Below, one piece after another: positions 6,787 to 15,050 of a DNA stretch of 64,000 nt. Below the pieces are notes generated by a model. It ran no database searches, had not been told where the DNA came from, and worked only from the letters and a program-made list of their open reading frames with translations. The position numbers and the translations under genes were made by a program. How positions within the stretch are numbered: the stretch's first letter is position 1; each line of letters opens with the position of its first letter. The DNA is from an uncultured Spirochaetaceae bacterium (GTDB taxonomy: Bacteria > Spirochaetota > Spirochaetia > Treponematales > Treponemataceae), in NCBI GenBank assembly GCA_902802305.1, contig CADCLG010000008.1, positions 12,212-76,211 on the forward strand. The letters are read 5' to 3'.

Positions 6787-8259
6787 CTACGCAACATTCT
6801 GTAAAATATTATCACGACACAATTCAAATATCTCACGAATAGAATTAAAGTGTTCATCTGTCATATGATCAGCATAGTGCTTGGTCATAGCTGGAGTTGT
6901 ATGTCCAAGTATTGCCTGAACGTTTCTCATGTCAGTCATATTAGCAAGATAGGTCGCACAGAAATGTCGCAAGCTGTAAAAGTCTATATTGCGTTCTTTT
7001 CGTTCTTCTTCCGAAACTCCAATCTTGTGTAAAGCGTCAAAGAATCCGTCATCATAATACTGAGGCAGGAACGGATTATAATCATTTGCTTTAGACCAGA
7101 AAACAAAGCTTTCATCATTCGCATTCGGGCAACGCTGAGCCTGTGCAAGGAGCCGAATGATAATATTATGAGCAACCGGAACTTTGCGAATCAGATTAGT
7201 TTTTGTACTCTTCAAAAATCCTGTACGGTGCCAGCTGTGTCGTATCGTAATCAAGTCATTATCAAAATCAATATCGCGGACCTGCAAGCCCGAAATCTCA
7301 CCAGGTCTCAAGCCACTAAAGGCAGACAAATTAAATGCCAGGTACATTACTTCGTTATCCCAATCAAGTTCGTACAGTTGTTTAATTTCTTTCTCGCATG
7401 GAATACCTCGTACAGTCGCGTCGCTCTTAGAAAAGGCCTCAACATTTGCCATAGGGTTATAACGTATAACACATTTATTCTTAAGCCATTTCAATCCGGT
7501 CGCGCCGCAAGTGCGGGCATGGTTTATAGTCGCTCCCTTCAAATGACGGAAATTAGCAAGCTCCTGCAGAAAGTCTTCAAGATACTGTTCCGAAAGTTCA
7601 CCAACAGTAAACTCTTCACCAAAGAACGGCAGCCAGTAACGGTCCACCATACCGCGCATTTCTTTACAGTGGTAATCACCACAAGGCTTTTTATGTGCAC
7701 GTTTATTTTTAATGTATTCAGATTTTTCAGGAGTCCAGAAGTTGCGGAGGAATTCACAAAGCTTAATCGTGCAGTCTGGATTCAAAGGCTCATAAACTTT
7801 CTGTGCCACATCTTCCGGCAAGAGTCCGGAATCTGCAAGGGCGTTTTTCTTATGAACCACAACAACCTTTTTCTTAGAAGCCGGCTCCTCAACAGTTGCA
7901 GCTTTTACAGGTTCAGCCTCTACTACTGGAGTAGGAGTAGTATTTAAGACAGGTATAGAAGCACCAAACTTTGCAGCAAGCTCAATATATAAAAGTTTGG
8001 CTTCTGCGTCAGTAAGTCTGGCAATCAGCTTTTCAACATCAATACCAGAAGACTTGTTTTCCTGCTTGGAAAGTCTTAAAGCTGTCCGAGCTTGTTCAGA
8101 AGGTGAACCATCCTTGTACCAGGTAGAGGCAATCAGCATAGCTTCACTGTAGTCAGAAGTGTGCGTACTCTTCCAGGCAGTACGTTTTCCAGTCGTCTGA
8201 TTTACAAAGCTAACAGAATAAAAACCATGCTTGTTCTTGATAATGTAAAACGGGCGCAT
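6787..8259 (-). CDS. int: Tyrosine recombinase / phage integrase
   Basis: It catalyses site-specific integration and excision. I choose the ATG at 8259 because GAGGAG lies about 5 nt upstream; the frame extends to 8304 without a site. The product is about 490 residues. It has an N-terminal arm-binding-like part (MRPFYIIKNKHGFYSVSF), an Ala/Val/Pro/Lys-rich linker, a SAM-like core-binding region (YLEDFLQELANFR), and a catalytic domain. The catalytic domain contains GLRPGEISGL (Arg), a Lys-containing SWHRTGFLKSTKTN hairpin, YSLRHFCATY (His-x-x-Arg type) and ILGHTTPAMTKHYADH with the nucleophilic Tyr. The gene lies 250 bp from tRNA-Phe, its likely target. Confidence 0.95.
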   Translation of the reverse strand: MRPFYIIKNKHGFYSVSFVNQTTGKRTAWKSTHTSDYSEAMLIASTWYKDGSPSEQARTALRLSKQENKSSGIDVEKLIARLTDAEAKLLYIELAAKFGASIPVLNTTPTPVVEAEPVKAATVEEPASKKKVVVVHKKNALADSGLLPEDVAQKVYEPLNPDCTIKLCEFLRNFWTPEKSEYIKNKRAHKKPCGDYHCKEMRGMVDRYWLPFFGEEFTVGELSEQYLEDFLQELANFRHLKGATINHARTCGATGLKWLKNKCVIRYNPMANVEAFSKSDATVRGIPCEKEIKQLYELDWDNEVMYLAFNLSAFSGLRPGEISGLQVRDIDFDNDLITIRHSWHRTGFLKSTKTNLIRKVPVAHNIIIRLLAQAQRCPNANDESFVFWSKANDYNPFLPQYYDDGFFDALHKIGVSEEERKERNIDFYSLRHFCATYLANMTDMRNVQAILGHTTPAMTKHYADHMTDEHFNSIREIFELCRDNILQNVA

Positions 8260-8317
8260 AAAAACTCCTCGTATAAGGCAAGAAAATGCACCAGATAAAC
8301 ACAAAACAAAATCCTCT

Positions 8318-8363
8318 TGTTAGGTTTTTTGTTAAGTTTCATGTTAAGTTTGGTGTTATTCCT
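8318..8363. repeat. 12-bp-period repeats, candidate integrase arm sites
   Basis: Four copies start exactly 12 bp apart at 8318, 8330, 8342 and 8354. Two are identical (TGTTAAGTTT), one is TGTTAGGTTT, and the last is decayed (TGTTATTCCT). A further TTTAAGTTCC and an inverted AAACTT follow. Lying between int and the attachment tRNA, they fit arm-type integrase or Xis sites. They also sit where the int promoter should be, so autoregulation is possible. Confidence 0.5.
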
Positions 8364-8484
8364 GCCTAAACTTTGAATTTTTAAGTTCCCAGTTTCTCTA
8401 AAAAGGGGTGCTTAACCAATAAAAAGTAAAGACAAATGGCTTTGCTAAATCCATGTAAAACAAGTATTTAGACAAAAAAAATGA

Positions 8485-8504
8485 CTTCTAACTTGCGTTA
8501 GAAG
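8485..8504 (-). terminator. Intrinsic terminator after tRNA-Phe
   Basis: On the minus strand an 8-bp stem (CTTCTAAC/GTTAGAAG with a TTGC/GCAA loop) is followed by AT and a run of eight T (8474-8481). It lies 5 nt beyond the tRNA 3' end. Confidence 0.85.
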
Positions 8505-8509
8505 CCAAG

Positions 8510-8582
8510 TGCCACAGGTTGGAATCGAACCAACGACATACGGATTTTCAGTCCGGCGCTCTACCAACTGAGCTATTGCGGC
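8510..8582 (-). tRNA. tRNA-Phe (GAA)
   Basis: Cloverleaf read on the minus strand: acceptor GCCGCAA/CTGTGGC, D arm GCTC...GAGC, anticodon loop CTGAAAA with GAA, T stem GTTGG/CCAAC with loop TTCGATT, and discriminator A. CCA is not encoded. Two unusual mismatches, A7-C66 and C27-U43, both fall between the 5' half and the 3' half. This is the likely integration target of the neighbouring integrase. Confidence 0.95.
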
Positions 8583-8672
8583 GTGTGATAATTAATATAT
8601 ATGAAAGCGCATTTTGTGTCAATAACTCAAAGACGATTTTTTTAATTTTTTTTCAAAATTTTTTATTTTTTT

Positions 8673-11600
8673 TTAATTTGTATCTTTAAAAAGTCTATTT
8701 CCGTTTTCCAAGACAGTATATTCATAATTTATTCCTTCATACTGGAATTTAAGAGTTGCACTCACAAAAATCATCTGCTGCCCTTTCAAAAAGTTTTTTT
8801 CAACACTTAAATCCAGAACAGATTTTATCAAAGGAAGATTTCCTGGCCAGTGAGAGGCCCCATTCCAGGCTCCATTATTATAAATACCGGCATCTATTCT
8901 TGTACTCACACCAGGCAGTATAGGATAAGCAAATGTCAAATCATCAAAAACAACAGAATATGATGGACTGTCATAATAATAATCAGAATGACTTACCCAA
9001 TAATTACCTTTTCCACCGACAGCCTTTACCTTTACTCCAATATCCTTAAAATCAGAATAATACCAATTAGCCTGCTCAGCCTGAACTGTCAGCCAGACTC
9101 TATATTCATGATTTTTTTCAACAAAAGGATAAAGGAATTTCTTTCCATAAGCATCTGTAACAATTCTTACATTTTCTTTACCGATAGTCTCATCATAAAC
9201 ATGAATTGCAACATGGTCCCATACACTATCATGAGATTTTTCAATATAAAGCCCATTATATTTTGGTGTTACAGAAAGCAGACTGTTATTGAAAGAACCA
9301 TTAGGATTTTTCTTTGAACCGCTGTTAGAAGCTGTTGGACCATCCGCATCTGATGGTGAGCCTGTTTCATACTGGATGATTTCTTCCGGTACTTCTGAAT
9401 CAGGAAGCTGAATCTGCCCGGCTTCATTTGTATCTTTAAAGAAATTATTATAATTTGCAACTATCGTATATTCATAATCCACATCATCAAAGGTGAATTT
9501 TTTCTTTATTTCAACAAAAATTTTCTCCTTTCCACGTAAAAAATCAGCCTGAGAACTTAAATCCAAAACTGAAGAAAGCAACCCGGACTCAATTTGAAGA
9601 TTTGTAGGATATATTCTGTTTCCATTCCAATCGCCATCATCGCAAATAGTTCCGTCAATACGGACATTCTGATAATTTATATCCGGCTCTATAAACTGCA
9701 AATTGTCAAATATGATTGAATGATCAAAACTGTTATAGTGGTAATCTGATTTAGTAATTCTATAATTTCCAACACCGCCACTTGCCTGTACAAGAACACT
9801 AATTCCTTCATTTTTCAAATCAATATAATCCCAATCATAATCAGAAGCCTGCATTGTCAGCCAGACAGTATAAACATGGTCTTTTTTTACAAAAGGATAC
9901 AAGAAGTCATTTTTATTCTCGTCTGCACTAATTCTTGCGTTTTCAAGGCCATCATTTTCATCATAAATACAAATTGAAATATGATTCCATACAGAATTAT
10001 GAGATTTTTTTATACGCAACCCATTTTCTTCTGAAGTTACAGAAAGCATACATTCATCACTGCCACTAAGCCCTTCTGGATTTCGAACCTGCTTTGTTAC
10101 AGTCCCAGATTTTGGCCAGTCTGCTTCACCAAGATTCAGGCGGAAATAAAAGCTTGTGGCATCATAAATATTGTTACCTTCAGAAATAAGAGAGTTTCCA
10201 CCCGGCTGCCAGTCATAATCGCCCCAATATAAAGTACTAAGCTTACCGGTCAAATCAGAACTGTACAAATAAGGTTCAACCATATCTTTCCAATTTAAAA
10301 AGCGCTGGCTGCATTTTTCAAAGTTCCATTCACTGTCTTCTTCAGAAACTTCCAGTAAATAATTGACAAACTTAGTCTTATATTCAGGAACCATAAGCAA
10401 TTTATCGATAAGAGGCCGATTTGCGCCACGTCCCCAGTCCAAAGGATTATGCTTATAGCCGCCTTCTTTTATAGAACACCCCAAAGTATTATCATAATCA
10501 AAAGGAATAAAATAAACCTTGCCACTTCCATTTTTTCCGGTATCAAAATAAAGATAGAAATTATTGGCATTTCCCCAGTAATCATCATCCATACCGCAAA
10601 GAATATTTACAGCATAAGTTTTTAAGAAGAAATCTACATCAAACCATTTTTCGTAAAAAGCTTTTATTTGGACAATAGAATCAATATCACTTTCATCATC
10701 AGGATTAGGAAGGGCATTCAACTCCTGAATAAAGCCTCTCAGTTCTGCAGAAGCCGCAGAAAAATTATCTTTATTGGTTTTCAAATCGAGCGAATACTGT
10801 TTCCAGACATAACCTACCCTGTCTCCGTTTTCACGCCCATTTGTCTGAAAGCCAGTTGGACGCCCCTCATAAGAATGAATTATTCTTATATCTTCAACGC
10901 CCATTTCACGACTACGGCCAATAGTTAAATCATTAGAACATTTCCACAGATTCCCCTTGCTGTTTTTCCAGGCATTTTCTGAAGTATTTTCATCCTTATC
11001 ACGTGCTTTGAGAGACTGCTTGTTTACCTCCTCAAACATTTCGTAAACACCATAATTTACAGTCGTAGTCGGCTCTGTAGCAGACGGCTCGTCAATATCT
11101 TCTATCATTTTGATTGTTACTTTTGTGTGACTTGCCCTTGGAGCCGTCCAGATTCCATAGCGGTGAAACAAATCATAGCAGAAAATCTCGCGGGTACAGG
11201 AAGCATCCATCCTTTTTAAGGCGACACACTTCATACAATCCGCCATTTTTACATCAACTCCATCAGCAGCAAACTCTTCAAAATCTACCTTAAAATGAAC
11301 CTGACGGTAACGGTCATTTTCGACCCCTTCAGTATTATAATAATCTGCATTCCAATCCGCATTCATCTGCCCCTGCTCGCGACCATTATCCAAGCCCTGG
11401 GGGCAGTAGCGGCTGGTATTTCCCCGTAAACGGAAACCAACATTTTTAATAACCCACTTTTTTCCGTCTTTCTCATAAGTATACGAATCAGCACAGACAA
11501 AGTTTTCATTTTTATATAAATAGCGGTAATCATCACAAAGCTTATTCCATTCACTGCGCTTAATGACAATTGTTGTCTCACCTAAAGTCTGATTATTAAA

Positions 11601-11777
11601 GATAAAATCAAGGCTTTCACTTCGACTGCCGATTGTAGGATTTTCAACAATTTCTGGCGGACCATAAAAATAAACTGGTTTATCCGTTGGTTTCGACGAA
11701 GTTTTTTCACCAAAATTACAGCCAGCCAGAAGCACAGTAAAAATCACACATAAAGCAATCGAAATGAATTTTTTCAT
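8673..11777 (-). CDS. CotH-kinase family lipoprotein with duplicated C-terminal module
   Basis: It has 1034 residues. A lipoprotein signal MKKFISIALCVIFTVLLAGC puts the lipid-anchored Cys at residue 20. Residues ~50-500 form a CotH-like atypical kinase domain: FRLRGNTSRYCPQG, KFVNYLLEVSEEDSEW, and the metal-binding FIPFDYDNTLG. CotH proteins phosphorylate surface or secreted proteins; in gut bacteria they often accompany cellulosome-like or adhesin proteins. The C-terminus holds two ~215-residue tandem copies of a β-rich module. Each has SVWxH...IYDE or VYDE, FLYPFV, VWLT, SDYxY, and an ending YEYT...N..FKDTN. GAAGGGG precedes the start. The gene follows the remnant of another minus-strand gene by only 5 nt. 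Confidence 0.85.
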   Translation of the reverse strand: MKKFISIALCVIFTVLLAGCNFGEKTSSKPTDKPVYFYGPPEIVENPTIGSRSESLDFIFNNQTLGETTIVIKRSEWNKLCDDYRYLYKNENFVCADSYTYEKDGKKWVIKNVGFRLRGNTSRYCPQGLDNGREQGQMNADWNADYYNTEGVENDRYRQVHFKVDFEEFAADGVDVKMADCMKCVALKRMDASCTREIFCYDLFHRYGIWTAPRASHTKVTIKMIEDIDEPSATEPTTTVNYGVYEMFEEVNKQSLKARDKDENTSENAWKNSKGNLWKCSNDLTIGRSREMGVEDIRIIHSYEGRPTGFQTNGRENGDRVGYVWKQYSLDLKTNKDNFSAASAELRGFIQELNALPNPDDESDIDSIVQIKAFYEKWFDVDFFLKTYAVNILCGMDDDYWGNANNFYLYFDTGKNGSGKVYFIPFDYDNTLGCSIKEGGYKHNPLDWGRGANRPLIDKLLMVPEYKTKFVNYLLEVSEEDSEWNFEKCSQRFLNWKDMVEPYLYSSDLTGKLSTLYWGDYDWQPGGNSLISEGNNIYDATSFYFRLNLGEADWPKSGTVTKQVRNPEGLSGSDECMLSVTSEENGLRIKKSHNSVWNHISICIYDENDGLENARISADENKNDFLYPFVKKDHVYTVWLTMQASDYDWDYIDLKNEGISVLVQASGGVGNYRITKSDYHYNSFDHSIIFDNLQFIEPDINYQNVRIDGTICDDGDWNGNRIYPTNLQIESGLLSSVLDLSSQADFLRGKEKIFVEIKKKFTFDDVDYEYTIVANYNNFFKDTNEAGQIQLPDSEVPEEIIQYETGSPSDADGPTASNSGSKKNPNGSFNNSLLSVTPKYNGLYIEKSHDSVWDHVAIHVYDETIGKENVRIVTDAYGKKFLYPFVEKNHEYRVWLTVQAEQANWYYSDFKDIGVKVKAVGGKGNYWVSHSDYYYDSPSYSVVFDDLTFAYPILPGVSTRIDAGIYNNGAWNGASHWPGNLPLIKSVLDLSVEKNFLKGQQMIFVSATLKFQYEGINYEYTVLENGNRLFKDTN

Positions 11778-11782
11778 AATTA

Positions 11783-11935
11783 TTAATTATCCCCTTCTGT
11801 TGAAGCTACTTGAAGATTTTCAATTATCATACTACCCTTTTTTGTAAGCTTTTCACCAGAGTAATTTGTAACTTCTACACTAGAAATTATATCACCAGTC
11901 AAAGCAGCAATTACATCATTTGACCTATTAAATAA
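11783..11935 (-). pseudogene. C-terminal remnant of a lost gene upstream of the CotH gene
   Basis: On the minus strand an open frame reads SNDVIAALTGDIISSVEVTN, GEKLTKKGSMIIENLQV and ASTEGDN, then a TAA 5 nt before the CotH start. Upstream it meets an in-frame TAG at 11936-11938 and has no start codon or ribosome site. The composition is protein-like (β-strand pattern, few rare codons). I read it as the last ~50 codons of a former operon partner whose 5' part was deleted. The family is not recognised; GSMIIENLQV loosely recalls the ends of carbohydrate-binding modules. Confidence 0.5.
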
Positions 11936-12033
11936 CTATGAGAAATTTTAATTTACTATTATCGATTTTGCAAACTTTTTTTCTATAACTATTTGTTATA
12001 AATACCTTCCACTTATTGTGCATTATTTTTCCC

Positions 12034-12062
12034 TTGCCCTTTTTTAAAAGTCGACTTATTAT
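12034..12062 (+). promoter_or_regulatory. Promoter of the ankyrin gene, apparently leaderless
   Basis: TTGCCC (12034-12039), a 17-bp spacer, and TATTAT (12057-12062). The ATG begins 6 nt after the -10 hexamer, at the expected transcription start. No Shine-Dalgarno sequence is present, so the message is probably leaderless. Confidence 0.6.
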
Positions 12063-12067
12063 AAATT

Positions 12068-12979
12068 ATGAACTTTTTTATAATCAGTGATAATGACGCA
12101 TTTACAAAGGAGTTGAGTGAGAAAATCAAAAAGCAGGAAAAATCTGCAAAAATATATAAATCTGATTTTGAAGAGGAAAATCTCAAGAAAAATAAAAAAC
12201 ATGTAGATACTACTTCCTTATGCATTTTATATAGCGATAAAAAGAATAAATCCGCATTAAATATAGAAAACATTCTTATTCTTTCCCTCTTTTCAGGATT
12301 TTGCATTGCCAAGGAAATCCCTCTTATAACAAATATTCCTCAATTGCATGAACAGAAGCTTTTTTCTCAAGCTGCGGTAAGATTTATTGATTCTAAAGAA
12401 AAGATTTATGATTATATAGAAAAAAAATACAAGGAACTGATTAAAGAGACTGACCAGCGTTTTGCAAAAAACACTTTATTAAGCAAGGGAATTCCCTTTA
12501 CATCAGATTGCTTTGCTCTTTATATAGCCCGCAACAAGCCCCAAATTATTGACCTCTTTCTTAGAGCCGGAATAGACATAAACTCCCGGGATGATTTGGG
12601 AACTCCTATGCTCAATGTTGCTGTTCGCAATGATAACGAAGCACTTGTAAAACGCTTTGTAGAATTAGGAGCAGACATTAATACAGTTTCAAAAGACCGC
12701 GGATATACTCCTGTTATGGATGCAGTCTGGAAAGGCAACAAGGCAATCACTAAATATTTAATTGAAAAAGGCGCAGATTTAAATACAATCAGCAAGGAAG
12801 GTCAATCAAATCTTGTACTTGCAGTTGGAAGCGAAAAATACGAAATCGTTGAAATGCTGGCAAAAAACGGAGCAGACCCGGATATTAAAGATATGATGGG
12901 CATGTCTGCTTATGGTTATGCTACTCTCTTCCGCAAGGAAGGCATGATTGAAATTTTAAAACCTTATCACAAAGAATAA
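12068..12979 (+). CDS. Ankyrin-repeat protein with an unrecognised N-terminal domain
   Basis: It has 303 residues and no signal peptide. Residues 1-125 are an α/β-looking domain (MNFFIISDNDAFTKELSEKI, TSLCILYSD, IPLITNIPQL) that could be a response-regulator- or TIR-like fold; I cannot assign it. From ~145 there are four to five ankyrin repeats, e.g. IIDLFLRAGIDINSRDDLG, ALVKRFVELGADINTVS, AITKYLIEKGADLNTISKEG, IVEMLAKNGADPDIKDMMG. Ankyrin repeats mediate protein-protein contacts. The gene stands alone, converges on the flagellar operon terminator, and appears to be translated from a leaderless mRNA. Confidence 0.85.
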   Translation: MNFFIISDNDAFTKELSEKIKKQEKSAKIYKSDFEEENLKKNKKHVDTTSLCILYSDKKNKSALNIENILILSLFSGFCIAKEIPLITNIPQLHEQKLFSQAAVRFIDSKEKIYDYIEKKYKELIKETDQRFAKNTLLSKGIPFTSDCFALYIARNKPQIIDLFLRAGIDINSRDDLGTPMLNVAVRNDNEALVKRFVELGADINTVSKDRGYTPVMDAVWKGNKAITKYLIEKGADLNTISKEGQSNLVLAVGSEKYEIVEMLAKNGADPDIKDMMGMSAYGYATLFRKEGMIEILKPYHKE

Positions 12980-13024
12980 ACTTTCGACAATTAAATTATC
13001 ACAAAAACGCTGAATCAAACAAAA

Positions 13025-13058
13025 ATCCCCGGAAGATTGATGGTTATCTACCGGGGAT
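13025..13058 (-). terminator. Terminator of the flgE operon
   Basis: The stem ATCCCCGG (13025-13032) pairs with CCGGGGAT (13051-13058). On the minus strand it is followed by TTTTTGTTTG. It lies 69 bp beyond the flgE stop and closes the flagellar transcript. Confidence 0.85.
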
Positions 13059-13126
13059 AAAATTATTCGTTTTAGTTCACTTTAATTCACAGGCTGATTA
13101 TCATAACCTGCGAATTATATTTATCA

Positions 13127-14518
13127 TTATCGCTTCAATGAAAGTACAGTTTCAAGTAAAGTATCAGCAGTCTGAATTGTCTTTGCATTAGACTGGAAAC
13201 CACGCTGAGTTACAATCATGTCTGTAAGCTGCTCTGACAAATCAACGTTTGACATTTCCAAGGCACCAGCCATTAAAGAACCGCGTCCGGCAATTCCTGA
13301 TTCACCGATTCTTGCCATACCACTGTTGTTTGTTTCAACAAAAGTATTGTCACCGGCTTTTTCCAAACCACGGTCGTTTGTAAAGGTTGCCATAGCAATC
13401 TGACCGATAGCTCTGTTTGTTCCGTTTGTATAAACACCAGTAATTACACCGTTTGAGTCAATCTTGAAGTTTTCAAGGTAACCCATTTTGTATCCGTCCT
13501 GGTAGTAAGCCTTTGTTGTACTCTTTGCAGCAGACTGTGTAATTGTATTTTCCCAGCTGCCAATTGTTCCAAGATTGATATTGAAGGTCTGGCGGTAAGG
13601 ATTTCCATTTTCGTAATTATTAGATTCTGGAACTGTATAAGAAGCCTGTAAAACAATTTCTCCACTTGGATTTGTTACGTTTCCAGCACTATCAGTTACA
13701 GACTGCAAAGCACCTGTGTTATCAAAAGTTACGATAAATACATTTGATTCACCGTCTGTTGTTCCAAGTCCTACCCGAGTCTGAGTATAATCTGCATTAT
13801 CAGCATCTACATTTACAACAGCTCTCCACTGGTTTGTAGTTCCAGCAACTCTTGAGAAGGAGATTGCAAGCTCGTGTTCATTACCAAAGCTGTCATAAAT
13901 CTCGTGAGTTGTTCCCCAGGTTCCGTTTCTTATATCTGAATCACTTGCTCCCTGTAAAATCTCTGGAGTTGTTTTATCAAGGTTACAAGAAAAATTGATG
14001 TTTGTTGTTGCTTTTGCAGGGTCTTTTGAACCTACAGGAATAATTAAATCTTCTGGAGATGCAGCTGTAGAAATAATCATTTCGCCATTAACTTCATCAG
14101 CCATCCAGCCCTGTACTCTCATACCATTTGCAGGATTAACAAGAGTTCCGTCGCGGTCAAGACTGAAAGCACCATTTCTTGTATAGAAAGATTCATCACC
14201 ACTCTTCAATACAAAGAAACCGTTTCCCTGAATTGCAACATCAGTTGAAACACCTGTTGACTGCAAGTTACCCTGAGTAAAGATATTGTCAATTGCAGCA
14301 ACTGTCATACCAAGACCTACATCCTTAGGGTTTACACCACCAAGTTCATCTGTTGGTCTAGCAGCTCCAGACATCTGCTGAGAAATCATATCCTGAAAAG
14401 TAACACGACCGCGTTTAAAACCGTTAGTATTTACATTCGAAATGTTGTTGCCAATTACGTCCATTCTTGTCTGGTGATTCTGAAGTCCAGAAACGCCAGA
14501 ATAAAGTGATCTCATCAT
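13127..14518 (-). CDS. flgE: Flagellar hook protein FlgE
   Basis: It has 463 residues. The N-terminal rod/hook signature is [24 protein letters not shown], shown here only as key positions 2-25. IQGNGFFVL follows at ~97-105, and the C-terminus [20 protein letters not shown] matches the flagellar-rod C-terminal domain. It forms the hook joining the periplasmic flagellar motor to the filaments. Cys178 and Lys165 fall at exactly the positions that form the lysinoalanine cross-link in Treponema denticola FlgE. Two ATGs open the gene; the second (14515) is equally possible. It lies 16 nt after flgD and is the last gene before the terminator. Confidence 0.96.
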   Translation of the reverse strand: MMRSLYSGVSGLQNHQTRMDVIGNNISNVNTNGFKRGRVTFQDMISQQMSGAARPTDELGGVNPKDVGLGMTVAAIDNIFTQGNLQSTGVSTDVAIQGNGFFVLKSGDESFYTRNGAFSLDRDGTLVNPANGMRVQGWMADEVNGEMIISTAASPEDLIIPVGSKDPAKATTNINFSCNLDKTTPEILQGASDSDIRNGTWGTTHEIYDSFGNEHELAISFSRVAGTTNQWRAVVNVDADNADYTQTRVGLGTTDGESNVFIVTFDNTGALQSVTDSAGNVTNPSGEIVLQASYTVPESNNYENGNPYRQTFNINLGTIGSWENTITQSAAKSTTKAYYQDGYKMGYLENFKIDSNGVITGVYTNGTNRAIGQIAMATFTNDRGLEKAGDNTFVETNNSGMARIGESGIAGRGSLMAGALEMSNVDLSEQLTDMIVTQRGFQSNAKTIQTADTLLETVLSLKR

Positions 14519-14534
14519 ATTCCGTTACCGCCTT

Positions 14535-14978
14535 TTAATCAGCATAAATTGCTGCAATTTTATCCATTGTATAATACATACCGTTTACTAAAATCTGTGG
14601 ATTTTCCCCTCTGGATACCCCTGCCACAGTTCCAATAGTCGTTGTATCGCCTATATTTAATTCAACCTTTTTTCCTAAAGTTGAAGTTGCTTCCGAAGAA
14701 GTAATATACGAAGCCAATTTTCCAAAAGAATTACTCATATTGGTCATCTGTTCCAATGAAGAGAATTGAGCCATCTGGGAGATAAACTCAGTATTTTCCA
14801 TTGGTTCAGTCGGATCCTGATTCTGCAATTGTGTTACCAATAGAGTAAGAAAATCATCCTTTCCAAGTTCATGGGATGCTTTTCGTCCATTCTGAACATT
14901 AGCGCGGTTATAAAAATTGACAGCATTATCTACTGCAAGTTTTTCACTGGCGCTCATTTGTGTGTTAAGTAGTTCCAT
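14535..14978 (-). CDS. flgD: Flagellar hook assembly protein FlgD
   Basis: At about 147 residues it is a short FlgD that caps the growing hook. The family core is clear: LGKDDFLTLLVTQLQNQDPTEP, MENTEFISQMAQFSSLEQMTNM (both conserved in all FlgD), then a small β domain with GKKVEL and VSRGENPQILVNGMYYTMDKI. AAGGAG precedes two ATGs (14981, 14978); spacing favours the second. It sits between fliK and flgE, the standard order in spirochete hook operons. Confidence 0.95.
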   Translation of the reverse strand: MELLNTQMSASEKLAVDNAVNFYNRANVQNGRKASHELGKDDFLTLLVTQLQNQDPTEPMENTEFISQMAQFSSLEQMTNMSNSFGKLASYITSSEATSTLGKKVELNIGDTTTIGTVAGVSRGENPQILVNGMYYTMDKIAAIYAD

Positions 14979-15050
14979 CATTTCTCCTTAAAACAATCAC
15001 GTTTGATAATAAATGCGCAAAAGCACATTTTCCATTTTTATATCGTCATT

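Larger units (their letters stand above)
1..8545. mobile_element. Integrated phage-like element (right part only)
   Basis: A tyrosine integrase beside tRNA-Phe is followed on the minus strand by an excisionase-type gene, terS, terL, portal, prohead protease and major capsid genes. That is the HK97-type packaging and head set. The right boundary is placed inside the tRNA-Phe gene, as is usual for tRNA-targeting integrases. The left end lies beyond base 1. No repressor, replication, lysis or tail gene is visible in the part present, so this could be a compact prophage, a remnant, or a capsid-encoding satellite. The exact boundary is inferred, because the second att copy is not in the window. 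Confidence 0.85.

Noticed and set aside
7168..7947. 259-aa plus-strand open frame
   Set aside because: Antisense to the integrase catalytic and linker regions; no start signal and no recognisable domain.
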